Of a stretch of 64,000 nucleotides of DNA, positions 41,150-50,288 are shown piece after piece. Made by a program: the position numbers and the translations under genes. Under the pieces are notes generated by a model. That model made no database searches. It was not told the origin of the DNA and saw only the letters and a program-made list of their open reading frames with translations. Location of the stretch: the NCBI GenBank assembly GCA_964598765.1, contig CAZRCZ010000005.1:62001-126000 (forward strand). The letters are read 5' to 3'. This DNA is from CAZRCZ01 sp964598765 (lineage in GTDB: Bacteria > Sumerlaeota > Sumerlaeia > MVZB01 > JAJFLK01). Within the stretch, counting starts at the first letter, position 1. Each line of letters begins with the position of its first letter.

Positions 41150-43086
41150 TTCGGCAAATACCGGGCAACCCGAATGAGGAGCGACGCGCGTCCGGCGATC
41201 GGATAATCAAACTCGGTTTCCTGAACCATAAGGCGCTTTCCAATTCCCATGGATTGCATTTCCACGGGGGATGACGCCGCGATCAGGTTGCGAACCGTTC
41301 CCGGCGCCCCCTCGAACGAATCGCTCCGCAATCCGAGACTCATGTCCGGCTCGAACAAGTAAACGCGGAGCCGATTATCCGGATAATCCAATCTTTTCGC
41401 CAGATCAACCGTCTCTTGGAAATCGTAGGGCTGAAACAAGATCGGTTGATGCCTTCGGTCAATCATTAGGGAACCGTCCGAATCGGCCACGTGAACCAGA
41501 TAATATCCGTCGCGCAGATCGCCCGGAAGTTGAAGACTGAGGGACCGGGTGTATTCGGGTCCGCGGTAGGGACGCCAGACGGTCTCCATCTCCAATGTCT
41601 CGCCGGGGCGTAGCGCGGAATAGCGAGCGCTGGTCTGAACCAGACGGTCGGTTCGAAATCCGGGGCGCGCGGAAATCTCGGCGTCAATGGATTCAACTTT
41701 CGCCTGTCGGTACGGATTTTCGATCAACAGAAACATGTCTTGAAGCAGATTCATCGAGAATTCGAAACTGCCGCCGGATCGCGAGGAATTGCGCAGGGTT
41801 TTCGCAATCGTTTGACCATCGGTGAGATGAATGGCGTATCGGCATTCGGTGGTCAGTTCCCCTCCCTCGGAGATCGAGCCTGTAAACGACTCTTGAAGGG
41901 TGATGGCCGAGGCCATCGGCAGAAAATTCCGGTTCTCCCAGATGGAATAACGATAATCGCGGGGACGCGACGCGGCTTCGCCGCCGACGCGAACGTGAAC
42001 CGGCACGCGAGGTGGGGACGAACCAAAGACTCCGCCAATGCCGAATTCCCGGTCCTGTCGGATCGTCCCGACGATTTCCCGAGTTTGGCCCAGCTTGAAA
42101 CTTCGCGCATAGGATTGCATGAATCCGAAAATTCGAGCCTGCGCCATGGGGGCTTCGCATTCCCCCTCCGAAAACATGGGATGACCAAAGGCGACCAGTT
42201 TGTCGCCGCTCCGATAGGTGACCGTGCCGATGGTTCCCATGCTGATGTCGCCGCTGACGATGGGAACCCCTAACGCCGATCCGTTGACAATGGGCGGGGC
42301 CGTTTCGGCGGGGTCCTCGGAAGACCCCGCGTTCGATCCGGCTCCCATGACTTCCAGTCCCCGCGAGCCAAAGAACTTTTGCAGGCGCGATAAACTTCCT
42401 TCGGAAACACCGGAAATGAGAAGGGGCGAGGAGAGCGGAGTCATGGAAATCGGACCTTCTCCCAATGCTTGAACTACTTCGGGCGTTCGGGGGCGAAATT
42501 CCAACCCGTTACCTGCTAAGGCGGTTTCTCCGACGTTCAGATAAGTTTTCCAATCCGATTCCCAATTCCATGCGGTTCCGCCGACGGATCCGGATTTGGC
42601 TCCCTTCCTTCCGGCAGGCGGGACGCCGGCCCCACCCGAAGCGGGGCGGTCCAAGGCCGACCAGACGCTCAGCATTTGCTCGATGGGAGTGATGCCGCAA
42701 TAGGGGTGGTAGGCAAAGGTCCAGCCGTAGGCGACCGCGCCGATCACCTTGCCGTTGACATAAACCGGACTGCCGCTCATGCCCGCGACAACGCCGTGGT
42801 TCTCAAGGCTTTTTCCGTCCAGCCGACCAAGGATCAAGGGACTGCCGGGCAAAGCGTTTTCCTCGACCCCCAAAATTTCAACTTTGAAACCCTCGACGGT
42901 GAAACCGTTCAGGACGCTCCGCGCCTCGCCGATCATGCCGGGACGGATTTCGGAGGCGGGCATACAGTCGTCGGGGAGGGGAGCGCCAAAAGCGCCGTCT
43001 GCCGCCAAAACGGCAAGACAACAAGAATTCAGGAAAACGACAAGTCCCCAAAGCAAACGACGCCGACTCATGGGAGCCGACGTCAT
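41146..43086 (-). CDS. SpoIVB-like peptidase S55 domain protein
   Basis: About 646 residues, exported (SRRRLLWGLVVFLNSCCLAV with cleavage near AFGA-PL). The N-terminal third is an S55 (SpoIVB) peptidase domain: PGMIGEARSVLNGFTVEGFK, VEILGVEENALPGSPLILGR, HGVVAGMSGSPVYVNGKVIG with the Ser nucleophile in GMSGSP, and GWTFAYHPYCGITPIEQML. SpoIVB cleaves a membrane-associated regulator during Bacillus sporulation; homologues in diderms are uncharacterised. The later DMSMGTIGTVTYRSGD-like text (SGDISMGTIGTVTYRSGDKL) and VAFGHPMFSEGECEAPM continue the family pattern. The C-terminal half is beta-rich. The start could also be 43071 (MSRRRLLW); an upstream frame is read from the octamer repeat. It is coupled to the propeller gene. 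Confidence 0.85.
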   Translation of the reverse strand: MTSAPMSRRRLLWGLVVFLNSCCLAVLAADGAFGAPLPDDCMPASEIRPGMIGEARSVLNGFTVEGFKVEILGVEENALPGSPLILGRLDGKSLENHGVVAGMSGSPVYVNGKVIGAVAYGWTFAYHPYCGITPIEQMLSVWSALDRPASGGAGVPPAGRKGAKSGSVGGTAWNWESDWKTYLNVGETALAGNGLEFRPRTPEVVQALGEGPISMTPLSSPLLISGVSEGSLSRLQKFFGSRGLEVMGAGSNAGSSEDPAETAPPIVNGSALGVPIVSGDISMGTIGTVTYRSGDKLVAFGHPMFSEGECEAPMAQARIFGFMQSYARSFKLGQTREIVGTIRQDREFGIGGVFGSSPPRVPVHVRVGGEAASRPRDYRYSIWENRNFLPMASAITLQESFTGSISEGGELTTECRYAIHLTDGQTIAKTLRNSSRSGGSFEFSMNLLQDMFLLIENPYRQAKVESIDAEISARPGFRTDRLVQTSARYSALRPGETLEMETVWRPYRGPEYTRSLSLQLPGDLRDGYYLVHVADSDGSLMIDRRHQPILFQPYDFQETVDLAKRLDYPDNRLRVYLFEPDMSLGLRSDSFEGAPGTVRNLIAASSPVEMQSMGIGKRLMVQETEFDYPIAGRASLLIRVARYLPK

Positions 43087-43087
43087 T

Positions 43088-43120
43088 TGTCTTCTTGGTG
43101 TCTTGGTGTCTTGGTGGTGA
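43088..43120. repeat. Single octamer arm (copy I)
   Basis: A right-arm copy, TTGTCTTCTTGGTGTCTTGG then TGTCTTGGTGGTG, in the gap between the metalloprotease gene stop and the S55 protease start. It forms the leader of the S55 gene on the minus strand. Confidence 0.8.
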
Positions 43121-43140
43121 ATGATCAATAATTCAGAGGG

Positions 43141-46100
43141 TTATTCATATAAACGCCAATCCCGTTCGGAGACGGAGTTGGGCGGCGGGGACGTGACATT
43201 AAACAGGCCGTTGTTCGAATCCGAGGAAAGTCCGGAACTCGAATCGGATGCGCTGGCCTTGCGCGGCCCGACTTGCGCCGCAGGCGCGATGTTGACGTTC
43301 ACCGTTATCCGATTGGGATTGACGAAATTGGCGGTGTTGACCGTGATGCCGTTGCCCAGAGCGATTTGCGTGGTGGGCGTGAAGTGCGCTCCCGCCAGCG
43401 TGATCGAGACATTGGCTCCCTGCATTCCCTTGTCCGGATCGGCGGCAAAGACCAGCGGAGGATTTGGGCCGGGACTTGGAGGAGCCATGGCCGCCACGGC
43501 GACGTTACCGGTGTTGAAGTTTCCGCCGACGGTCCGGTTGACGTAGAAAATGTTAAGGGCGCCGATCGTGGCGACGGAGCTTGATACGCCGGACATGCCG
43601 ACGTAAACGTCAAGGTCGCCGTCGTGATCAACATCCAGCAGTTCGACGTCGGCGGCGTTGCCGGTGAAGCTGATGCTGGCGGGTCCAGTCTCATTGAACC
43701 CACGCACTGAAGTCGGGAAGGGGAATTCGTAGGAAGCGTCTTTGAAGACCCCATGTCCGTCGTTGAGATAGAAGGTGACGGGGGTCGTGTAGGAATTAAA
43801 GGTGTGTTTGGCGGCGACGATGTCGAGGAAGCCGTCGTTGTTCATGTCTCCGGCGCGCGCTCCCTCGGTCGGGAAGACGGTTCCAATCGCCAGCGCGGGG
43901 AGACGAATCGCCGTCTCATCGGAGAAGACTCCGGGCGTATTATTCGTCGGGTCGTTAATAAGTAGGGCGGGGGGACGGTCCTCAAACGTAATGAACAAAT
44001 CAAATGACGGTTCCCAAATTCCGGCGTGGCGTTTGGTGATGATACCGTCGCCGTTGATGTCTCCCGCGACGGTTTCGTCGGGCAAGTCAATGTTGTCGAG
44101 GATTCCGTTCCCGTTAAGATCCTCGCCCGGATCCAGAATCCCGTTGCCGTTTTTGTCTTCGCTACGATGAATCAATCCGTCACCGAAGATGTCTTCACCC
44201 GGATCCAAAATGCCGTTGTGATTGAAATCGTTGGTCCATTCTCCAACGCCGTCAAAGTCTCCAATCACAATGGAACGGGGCTTGTTTCCTTTGAACTCCG
44301 GAACATTCCCCACGACATCGGTGAAGTTGCCGAAACCGTCGTTTTTCAGGAAACGGAATCCCGGGAACGTGCTGGTCGAGCTATCGGTCTGGTTGGCGAA
44401 GATCATGTCGATGTGGCCGTCGTGGTCGAAATCGGCGGCGGCGATGTCGTAAGTGTTGTCATAAATTCCGGTCGGCGCGCCGCAGAATCCGGGCGCGGTC
44501 GGGAGATTGCTCTCGGTCATGTCAAAGAACCGCGGGAACGGCACGGGGTAGGGGAAGATCGTGAATGGATAATTGAAGAGGAGTGCATTGGGAGCTCCGG
44601 TTCCGTCAAGTCCGTTGGCGATGCAGACGTCGGCGCTTCCATCGCCGTTGAAATCGGCGACGGCCAGCCTTCGCCCCATGTTCTTAAGAACGATCGAACC
44701 GCTGGGATCGGGGCAGGGATCGGTCAAATCCGGCATAAGCGTTGTGGACAGGGCGAGCTCCAACACCTTCAAATTGATGAAGACACCGTCGCCTTTGAGG
44801 TCCGGATCCGGCCGGGAGTTAAAAAAGTTCTGCGATGAGATAACGAGTGGAAGAAGAGGACTCAATAGGTCATAAGCAACGGAGCTGTCCACATTGACGT
44901 GACAAACCGGGCCTTGTCCGCTTCGGGAGAAGAATAGATCTGAGGTGCCGTCTCCGGAAAAGTCCGCGGTGGAGACGCCATAATAAGCTCCCAATCCCGT
45001 GGAAACATTAAAGAATTCGCCCATGGTATCCCAGAGATAGCCGTTGAAATCTCTAAAAGGATCAGATTGCAGACGGGGCGAGGGGAAGCCCGCCCCATAC
45101 GGTTTGAAGATCGTCATACCGTCATTGAAGGGGCGACCGGGCTCTTGGCGCGGTGCTCCCGAATTGATTTGGAGTTGCGGGTAGCTCCCAATCGAAAAGA
45201 TGCCCCCATCCGCCGTGGCAATGTCGGGCCAGCCGTCCCCATTGAAATCTCCGGATACGACGCTTGTCGTCACGCCGTTTAGCGCGCCGGCGCCGAAAGG
45301 CGGAATCAACGAGGATCCATAAAGCGGCGGAATAAATCTCGGCGTCTGATCGTAGAACATGGTCGGATCCACCGTGGACTTTGGATCAGGTGGCTGGGCC
45401 GGATCGTAGATATTGTTAAACAGTACATCATGGGAGCCCAAGGCATTGATGAAAACCAGATCGTTGTCTGCGTCATTGTCAATGTCCCCCGCCAGAGGGA
45501 CGTAGCTGACCTTGGGGGGCAAAACTGTCGTTGAGGGCAACTGTGTGGATGTCACATCGGTGAAATTTCCGAATCCATCGTTACTGAAGATTTGGTGCTG
45601 AACAGGAACGTCAACCAGAATCAGCCCGCCGATTTGGTCAAATCCGTGAACCACCGTCTCGGCGATCGCCAAGTCGGGAGAACCATTATTGTCAAAGTCG
45701 GCGACGGCAACCCCGTGCGGCTCGCCGAACGTTCCCGGCATCTCCTTATGGGGATTAATAATTCCTCCTCCGAGCGGTCGCACAAAAGAAATGCTTTCGA
45801 TGGTGGTCGGATTAAAACTTATCCCTCGTCCAAGCGCGAATCCGTCTTGCGCGCGCTCAGCGCCTCGATCAGGGTTGGCGAAATCGGGCAACGCCAGCGG
45901 CTTATACCAGAACGGAGTTCCAAATTCAGTGTCGGAAATAATTGCAGGCTTCGGAACGCCTCGATACTCCCAATCCGCGATGGTCCCGGTGAATCCGCCG
46001 CGATTGATCCTTTCGAAAATGTCTTTCTCGGGAAATCCCGTGGGAGCTGTATAATCTTCTACGTCTCCCGGGGTTCCATCCGGCAGGCCTATCAGCAAGG

Positions 46101-49100
46101 GTTGCAGTTCCATCGTGACGGTGGACCCTTTGTCCCGGAGGGGGAATAGGCCAGACCCCGTGCGGTAGGTGTATTGCAAGTTCGAAAAGTCGAGTCCGTA
46201 ATTGAGGCAGGCGAAAACTCCGTCGGCAATGCCGTCATTGTTAATGTCCATATTTTGATAGAAAGCACTTTGGGCAAGATTCGATGGCGTTGGCGGCGGA
46301 ACAGGTTCGTCCTGAAAGCCGCGTACGCTGATAAGGTCCAACCCGTCGTCGGCGAATATCGGCCCCAACCTCGGCTCGAACGCATGCCATCCCATGGGCG
46401 AATTTGCACTCGAGGTGGCCGCACCTGTGGAATCAAAACTCCAAGTTGGCGGGAATACGGGAGGGACACGGTCGGTGTTGGCGGTAAACGTCAATGTGCC
46501 ATCAAATCTGGGGATGTGCAAGGGTCCCGTCGGTGGGGAATTATTTGCGTCAAATACCGTTAGAGACGAATCGCCAAACCGATTGTCCGCACCCAAGGTT
46601 TCATCCACAAATACTGGGGTTCCCATTGGAGTTAGCGCGTCGTAGAATTTATTGATCAGCACTTCCTCGCAAAAAACCAAGGGTCCGCCGTGGAAAAAGC
46701 TGGACTTGGATACGTCGCGGAAATTATTCAAGACCGAAGGCGCCGTAATCTGATCCCCGGCGGGAGGCGAATTATTCACTCCCGGTCCGCTGGAATAATA
46801 ACCGTCGCCGTTGGGAAAAGTGGTGCTTGAACTGGCGGGCTGAGTGTCAATCATTGCTACCGTGGCATCGTACGGATTTGTCGGCGCCACGCCGTTGCTT
46901 AAGTGATCGTCCTGCGGCGTCAGCAAGCTGACGATGATGTCCAAGTCGCCATCGCCGTCAATGTCGCCGACCGCGATACGGGAATAATTGGCCCAGCCGT
47001 CGGGGAAGAGGGGACCTTGCCCGCGGTTCAACAAACCGGGCAAGGCCACATCGGAAATCTCCATGAATCGGAATCCGTAGGGACTGGAGGGATCCGGCTC
47101 ATTCAGATAGAGACGCAGATAGCCTTTGGCAATCAGTCCACCGTCGTTTCCGGCGTTGCTGACGATCAGATCAAGCCGTCCATCATTGTTGAAATCGCCG
47201 AGCTTTACGTCGCGGCTGTGATCCTGTTTCGGCGCGAGGACGTCGTCCAGCGTGCCGGGAAGACCGTCGGCGCCGAACGTAATGTCTTTGAACATACGAG
47301 GCGAATTGGGCTTGGACGGATCGGATGGAACGTTGAGATAAACGCGATTGGCCAGACCCGCGCCGACATCCGAACCCGGCTCAAACACGGCGACCACGAT
47401 GTCCAAATAACCATCGCCGTTGAGGTCTCCCATGTCGGCTCCCAAGGCGATGAAATTGCTCGGCGTGATGGAACCGCCCGGTTGAACAACGAACTTAGGA
47501 GGAGGGGCCGGGGTTCCCGGGGGTTGTTCGGGTGTTCCTGTTCCCCCCGTGAAATCCTCCGTGTTGGTGACCACGTCAATCGGCGTCGTGATCGTGTCGG
47601 CGGTGACGGTAATGAATTCGGGCATCAGCGGATCGTCTTGCGTGGCGGCGTCGCGCGTCGGAGCCGAAGCCGCCGTTCCCCCGTAAAACTCGGGCGGGAA
47701 CGACGAGAGACCCGAGAACCCAAGATTCACGTTGCTGATCGCAATGGCCGATCCGCCCAAAGCTTGATCAATATAAACGACGTAGTCCTCGCGGGGGGGC
47801 AAGTGTGTGAAGCGATAAATCGAATCCAATTTGAGCGTGGAAGGATCCAAAATGCCGTTGGCATTCCGGTCTTCTCCGGGATCCATGATGCCGTTGCCGT
47901 TGACGTCCTCACCCGTCCCGCTAAGGTCAATGTTGGGAAGAACATCCGCGGCCGGTACGATGACGCCCGCTCCACCGGTTCCGGGCAGGAGGGGAAAGTT
48001 CATGTTTTGCGAGGTCAAAACTTGCGCAATAAGCCGAATTTCTCCCGCCTCCGAGCCGATGTTGTCGGGATTAAGCTGGCCGGGGGGAGCGGGGATGCCG
48101 AGGAAGACAGGTTGGTCAAGGATATTAATGAGAGCCGTTTTTTCAGGGGGAAGATTGTCCGGATCGTCGGTCGGCAGAAGCAAAGCAATGTTTTCGCCGT
48201 TGAAAACGTGTCCCGCGATCTGACCTGTTCCGCTCGCCGAGGCATCCCCGTAAACCAACGCCAATCCCAGCATGTCGTCGAATTTGAGGACGCGCGCGTT
48301 GTAGGGATTCGTCGGAAAATTATCAGTGGACGGCCGCAAGAAGGGGGTCATGGTCGAGTCTTGAATGTAAGTATGCCCCACGCCGGCGGCGTGCCCAAGC
48401 TCATGAGTGAGAATCTCCTGAATGTCAATGCTCCCATTAATTTGATTGATGTCTTGCGGCGGAACGTCGGAAAGATTTTCAGGCCAAAGCACGTAGGTCA
48501 GGGCGCTGTTAAAGATGATGTCGGTTTCGATCATTTCGCCTTGGGCGTAATCGCGCGCCGGAAGGTTGATGTCCGCGTTCCCGTCGAGGTCCAAGTCCAC
48601 CGGCAATAAGAGGCCGCTCTGAACCTCGTCCGCCGGAACGCCGGTGAACTCTTGGACGGAAATGGCGTGCTCAAGGAAATACTGCGAGGTGATGGCCAGA
48701 ACGCCGTCTCCCAAGGACAAGACTTGGGATTGAAAGTCCACGACGTTCCAGCCGTCGAGAATCGCGTCCAAGGGTTTGGGGTTGGTGACAAAGGGCGAGG
48801 TTGAGTAATAGACTCCCAGATCGTAGGTGAAATTTGCGAAGGAGTTGTTGTCCCACGCCGCCAAGGCGCGTTGCATCGCAAAGAGGATGTCGGAATCCTG
48901 TATGTTGTTGGTGTTGGTCGTCGGAAGGAGAACCGGACCGTTGCCGGGTTTCATCAGGACCCATTTGATCGGCTGGCTGGCGGCGCCCCACTTGATGTTC
49001 TTGACAAACGTCTCGTCATCCAACGTCGTGGAGAGATCATTCTCCTTGGGGAACCAAAATTGCATCGTGGTGGCCGCGCGGGCCGGAGTCACAAGCCACG

Positions 49101-49158
49101 CGCAGGCCAAGATGGGAAGAACGGATTGAGTCCATCGGCAAAGGCGTTTAATGTTCAT
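43141..49158 (-). CDS. Giant secreted matrixin-like metalloprotease with FG-GAP repeats and IPT domain
   Basis: A 2005-residue exported protein. Signal peptide MNIKRLCRWTQSVLPILACA, cleavage near ARA-AT. Residues 30-290 form a metzincin/matrixin-like protease with zinc motif ILTHELGHAAGVGH (HExxHxxGxxH). Next comes a beta domain (AGHVFNGENIALLL; YIDQALGGSAIAISNV). From about residue 560 onward are many FG-GAP/VCBS repeats (GDLNGDGYLDIVVAV; GDFNNDGRLDLIVSN; GDIDGDGDLDIIVS; ADFDNNGSPDLAIAE; ADFNGDGSADVCIAN). Calcium-loop clusters (DVNGNGIMDPGEDRNANGI; NHNGILDPGEDIFGDG) occur near residues 430 and 1700. A C-terminal IPT/TIG domain (PDKGMQGANVSITLAGAHF) is followed by a short tail ending WRLYE. 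The start overlaps the upstream gene by 11 bases. Surface or secreted protease is inferred. Confidence 0.85.
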   Translation of the reverse strand: MNIKRLCRWTQSVLPILACAWLVTPARAATTMQFWFPKENDLSTTLDDETFVKNIKWGAASQPIKWVLMKPGNGPVLLPTTNTNNIQDSDILFAMQRALAAWDNNSFANFTYDLGVYYSTSPFVTNPKPLDAILDGWNVVDFQSQVLSLGDGVLAITSQYFLEHAISVQEFTGVPADEVQSGLLLPVDLDLDGNADINLPARDYAQGEMIETDIIFNSALTYVLWPENLSDVPPQDINQINGSIDIQEILTHELGHAAGVGHTYIQDSTMTPFLRPSTDNFPTNPYNARVLKFDDMLGLALVYGDASASGTGQIAGHVFNGENIALLLPTDDPDNLPPEKTALINILDQPVFLGIPAPPGQLNPDNIGSEAGEIRLIAQVLTSQNMNFPLLPGTGGAGVIVPAADVLPNIDLSGTGEDVNGNGIMDPGEDRNANGILDPSTLKLDSIYRFTHLPPREDYVVYIDQALGGSAIAISNVNLGFSGLSSFPPEFYGGTAASAPTRDAATQDDPLMPEFITVTADTITTPIDVVTNTEDFTGGTGTPEQPPGTPAPPPKFVVQPGGSITPSNFIALGADMGDLNGDGYLDIVVAVFEPGSDVGAGLANRVYLNVPSDPSKPNSPRMFKDITFGADGLPGTLDDVLAPKQDHSRDVKLGDFNNDGRLDLIVSNAGNDGGLIAKGYLRLYLNEPDPSSPYGFRFMEISDVALPGLLNRGQGPLFPDGWANYSRIAVGDIDGDGDLDIIVSLLTPQDDHLSNGVAPTNPYDATVAMIDTQPASSSTTFPNGDGYYSSGPGVNNSPPAGDQITAPSVLNNFRDVSKSSFFHGGPLVFCEEVLINKFYDALTPMGTPVFVDETLGADNRFGDSSLTVFDANNSPPTGPLHIPRFDGTLTFTANTDRVPPVFPPTWSFDSTGAATSSANSPMGWHAFEPRLGPIFADDGLDLISVRGFQDEPVPPPTPSNLAQSAFYQNMDINNDGIADGVFACLNYGLDFSNLQYTYRTGSGLFPLRDKGSTVTMELQPLLIGLPDGTPGDVEDYTAPTGFPEKDIFERINRGGFTGTIADWEYRGVPKPAIISDTEFGTPFWYKPLALPDFANPDRGAERAQDGFALGRGISFNPTTIESISFVRPLGGGIINPHKEMPGTFGEPHGVAVADFDNNGSPDLAIAETVVHGFDQIGGLILVDVPVQHQIFSNDGFGNFTDVTSTQLPSTTVLPPKVSYVPLAGDIDNDADNDLVFINALGSHDVLFNNIYDPAQPPDPKSTVDPTMFYDQTPRFIPPLYGSSLIPPFGAGALNGVTTSVVSGDFNGDGWPDIATADGGIFSIGSYPQLQINSGAPRQEPGRPFNDGMTIFKPYGAGFPSPRLQSDPFRDFNGYLWDTMGEFFNVSTGLGAYYGVSTADFSGDGTSDLFFSRSGQGPVCHVNVDSSVAYDLLSPLLPLVISSQNFFNSRPDPDLKGDGVFINLKVLELALSTTLMPDLTDPCPDPSGSIVLKNMGRRLAVADFNGDGSADVCIANGLDGTGAPNALLFNYPFTIFPYPVPFPRFFDMTESNLPTAPGFCGAPTGIYDNTYDIAAADFDHDGHIDMIFANQTDSSTSTFPGFRFLKNDGFGNFTDVVGNVPEFKGNKPRSIVIGDFDGVGEWTNDFNHNGILDPGEDIFGDGLIHRSEDKNGNGILDPGEDLNGNGILDNIDLPDETVAGDINGDGIITKRHAGIWEPSFDLFITFEDRPPALLINDPTNNTPGVFSDETAIRLPALAIGTVFPTEGARAGDMNNDGFLDIVAAKHTFNSYTTPVTFYLNDGHGVFKDASYEFPFPTSVRGFNETGPASISFTGNAADVELLDVDHDGDLDVYVGMSGVSSSVATIGALNIFYVNRTVGGNFNTGNVAVAAMAPPSPGPNPPLVFAADPDKGMQGANVSITLAGAHFTPTTQIALGNGITVNTANFVNPNRITVNVNIAPAAQVGPRKASASDSSSGLSSDSNNGLFNVTSPPPNSVSERDWRLYE

Positions 49159-50038
49159 CCGTTTTTCCACCCTTGCCTTGTTTGGATTCTTGGTTTTTGA
49201 CTCGCGCAACGACGCGCGCCTTCACGTCGCTCAGTTTTTCGTAATTCCGAATGTCTCCCAGCGAGCCGTTGACGTCCAACTGGTCTCTGCCTTGGCCGGC
49301 GGCGTCGGCCTTATCCATCTTTTGGGACAATCCACGCTCGGCTTTGACGCCCCGCAAAACGCCGGACAAAGGCTGGTGGGCGCCGCCCTTTGAGGGAGAT
49401 CCCGCGGCTTGCGAACCTCCGGCTCCCTGCGCCGGTTGATTTTTCAGCGCTTTCTGCTGGGCATCCAAATAAGCCCGCATGGACTGATCATTGGGGATGA
49501 CGCCTTGGCCTTCCAATCCGGGCCGGACAATGTGTTCCTGTCCCGTGGTCGGATGTTTGAGAACCGAAAAACGGCCATAAACGCGCCCCGTGACTTGCAG
49601 ATTTCCAGTCTTGTAGAACCCGGGTTTGCCTTGTTTCTCCAATTCGGGATTGGGCTTGTAGCTTTGCGTGAAAAGGAGGACTTGCTCGCCGGCGACCATC
49701 GAGGTTGCCCCGTCCACGTGTTGATTGATCCGAATTTTATCCCCCATCGCTCCGCCGAGGTCCTCCATCTCCAAGGTTCCGTCCCCCTTGGTCTGGAGAT
49801 GCCCCTTCCAAACGTCCTTGGGGCGAAGGGTGTAGATGGTCATGATGTTGCCGTTGCGGAACTCGGTCCGTTTGGCCTCGCAGGTCGCGGTGAAGATGTG
49901 TTCGCTCTTGTCCGTGACCTCGTCCATGGACATTTTCCGGACGCTGAGCGCCCAGACGGGAGCGCCCGTCGCCCAGCCGCAAACGAGCAGAAGCCCGACC
50001 CAACGACGAAACGGCAAACCTCGTGAATTCTTGCGCAT
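49148..50038 (-). CDS. Secreted protein of unknown family, upstream of giant metalloprotease
   Basis: A 296-residue exported protein. The start at 50038 follows AGAGGG at eight bases and gives a signal peptide RRWVGLLLVCGWATGAPVWA. A Met at 50056 is possible. The core (about 30-180) reads VTDKSEHIFTATCEAKRTEF, IYTLRPKDVWKGHLQTKG, VAGEQVLLFTQSYKPNPELE and TGRVYGRFSVLKHP. This is a beta-sandwich pattern seen in small secreted proteins that follow a SxxIVxGxV...YTLxVxxVLKG scheme; function unknown. The C-terminal 110 residues are Gly/Gln/Lys-rich. It is translationally coupled to the metalloprotease gene and is the first gene after the promoter at 50199-50226. A chaperone or inhibitor for the protease is possible but unsupported. 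Confidence 0.75.
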   Translation of the reverse strand: MRKNSRGLPFRRWVGLLLVCGWATGAPVWALSVRKMSMDEVTDKSEHIFTATCEAKRTEFRNGNIMTIYTLRPKDVWKGHLQTKGDGTLEMEDLGGAMGDKIRINQHVDGATSMVAGEQVLLFTQSYKPNPELEKQGKPGFYKTGNLQVTGRVYGRFSVLKHPTTGQEHIVRPGLEGQGVIPNDQSMRAYLDAQQKALKNQPAQGAGGSQAAGSPSKGGAHQPLSGVLRGVKAERGLSQKMDKADAAGQGRDQLDVNGSLGDIRNYEKLSDVKARVVARVKNQESKQGKGGKTDEH

Positions 50039-50198
50039 CAAGCCAACCCTCTGCATCTTTATAGCGCGTTCCTCTCCAATCGCCCCATCTATTTTATTTA
50101 TCGGACCCAATTTGAAATTCTTAACTCCGGCTTTCGGTTTCCCGGCAACCCCAAGATAGGGAACGCCCGCGCCGGACGCAATTCAATTTCCACTGCCA

Positions 50199-50226
50199 TT
50201 TATAGACCATCTCACCGGATTGTCAA
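50199..50226 (-). promoter_or_regulatory. Sigma70-type promoter of the exported-protein operon
   Basis: On the minus strand, TTGACA (50221-50226), 16 bases, then TATAAA (50199-50204). It points toward the secreted-protein/metalloprotease run and lies about 160 bases before the first start codon. The gap 50039-50288 otherwise shows no gene. Confidence 0.65.
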
Positions 50227-50288
50227 GTCAAAGAGATTGGAAAAAGGCGTGGGAGTTCAGTTCGCGCTCCGATTTGCCCTTCATTGCA

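Noticed and set aside
46903..48609. Open frame of about 570 codons on the plus strand inside the metalloprotease gene
   Set aside because: It is the complement of the FG-GAP repeats, has an unusual Arg/Val/Gly composition and no signal or domain.
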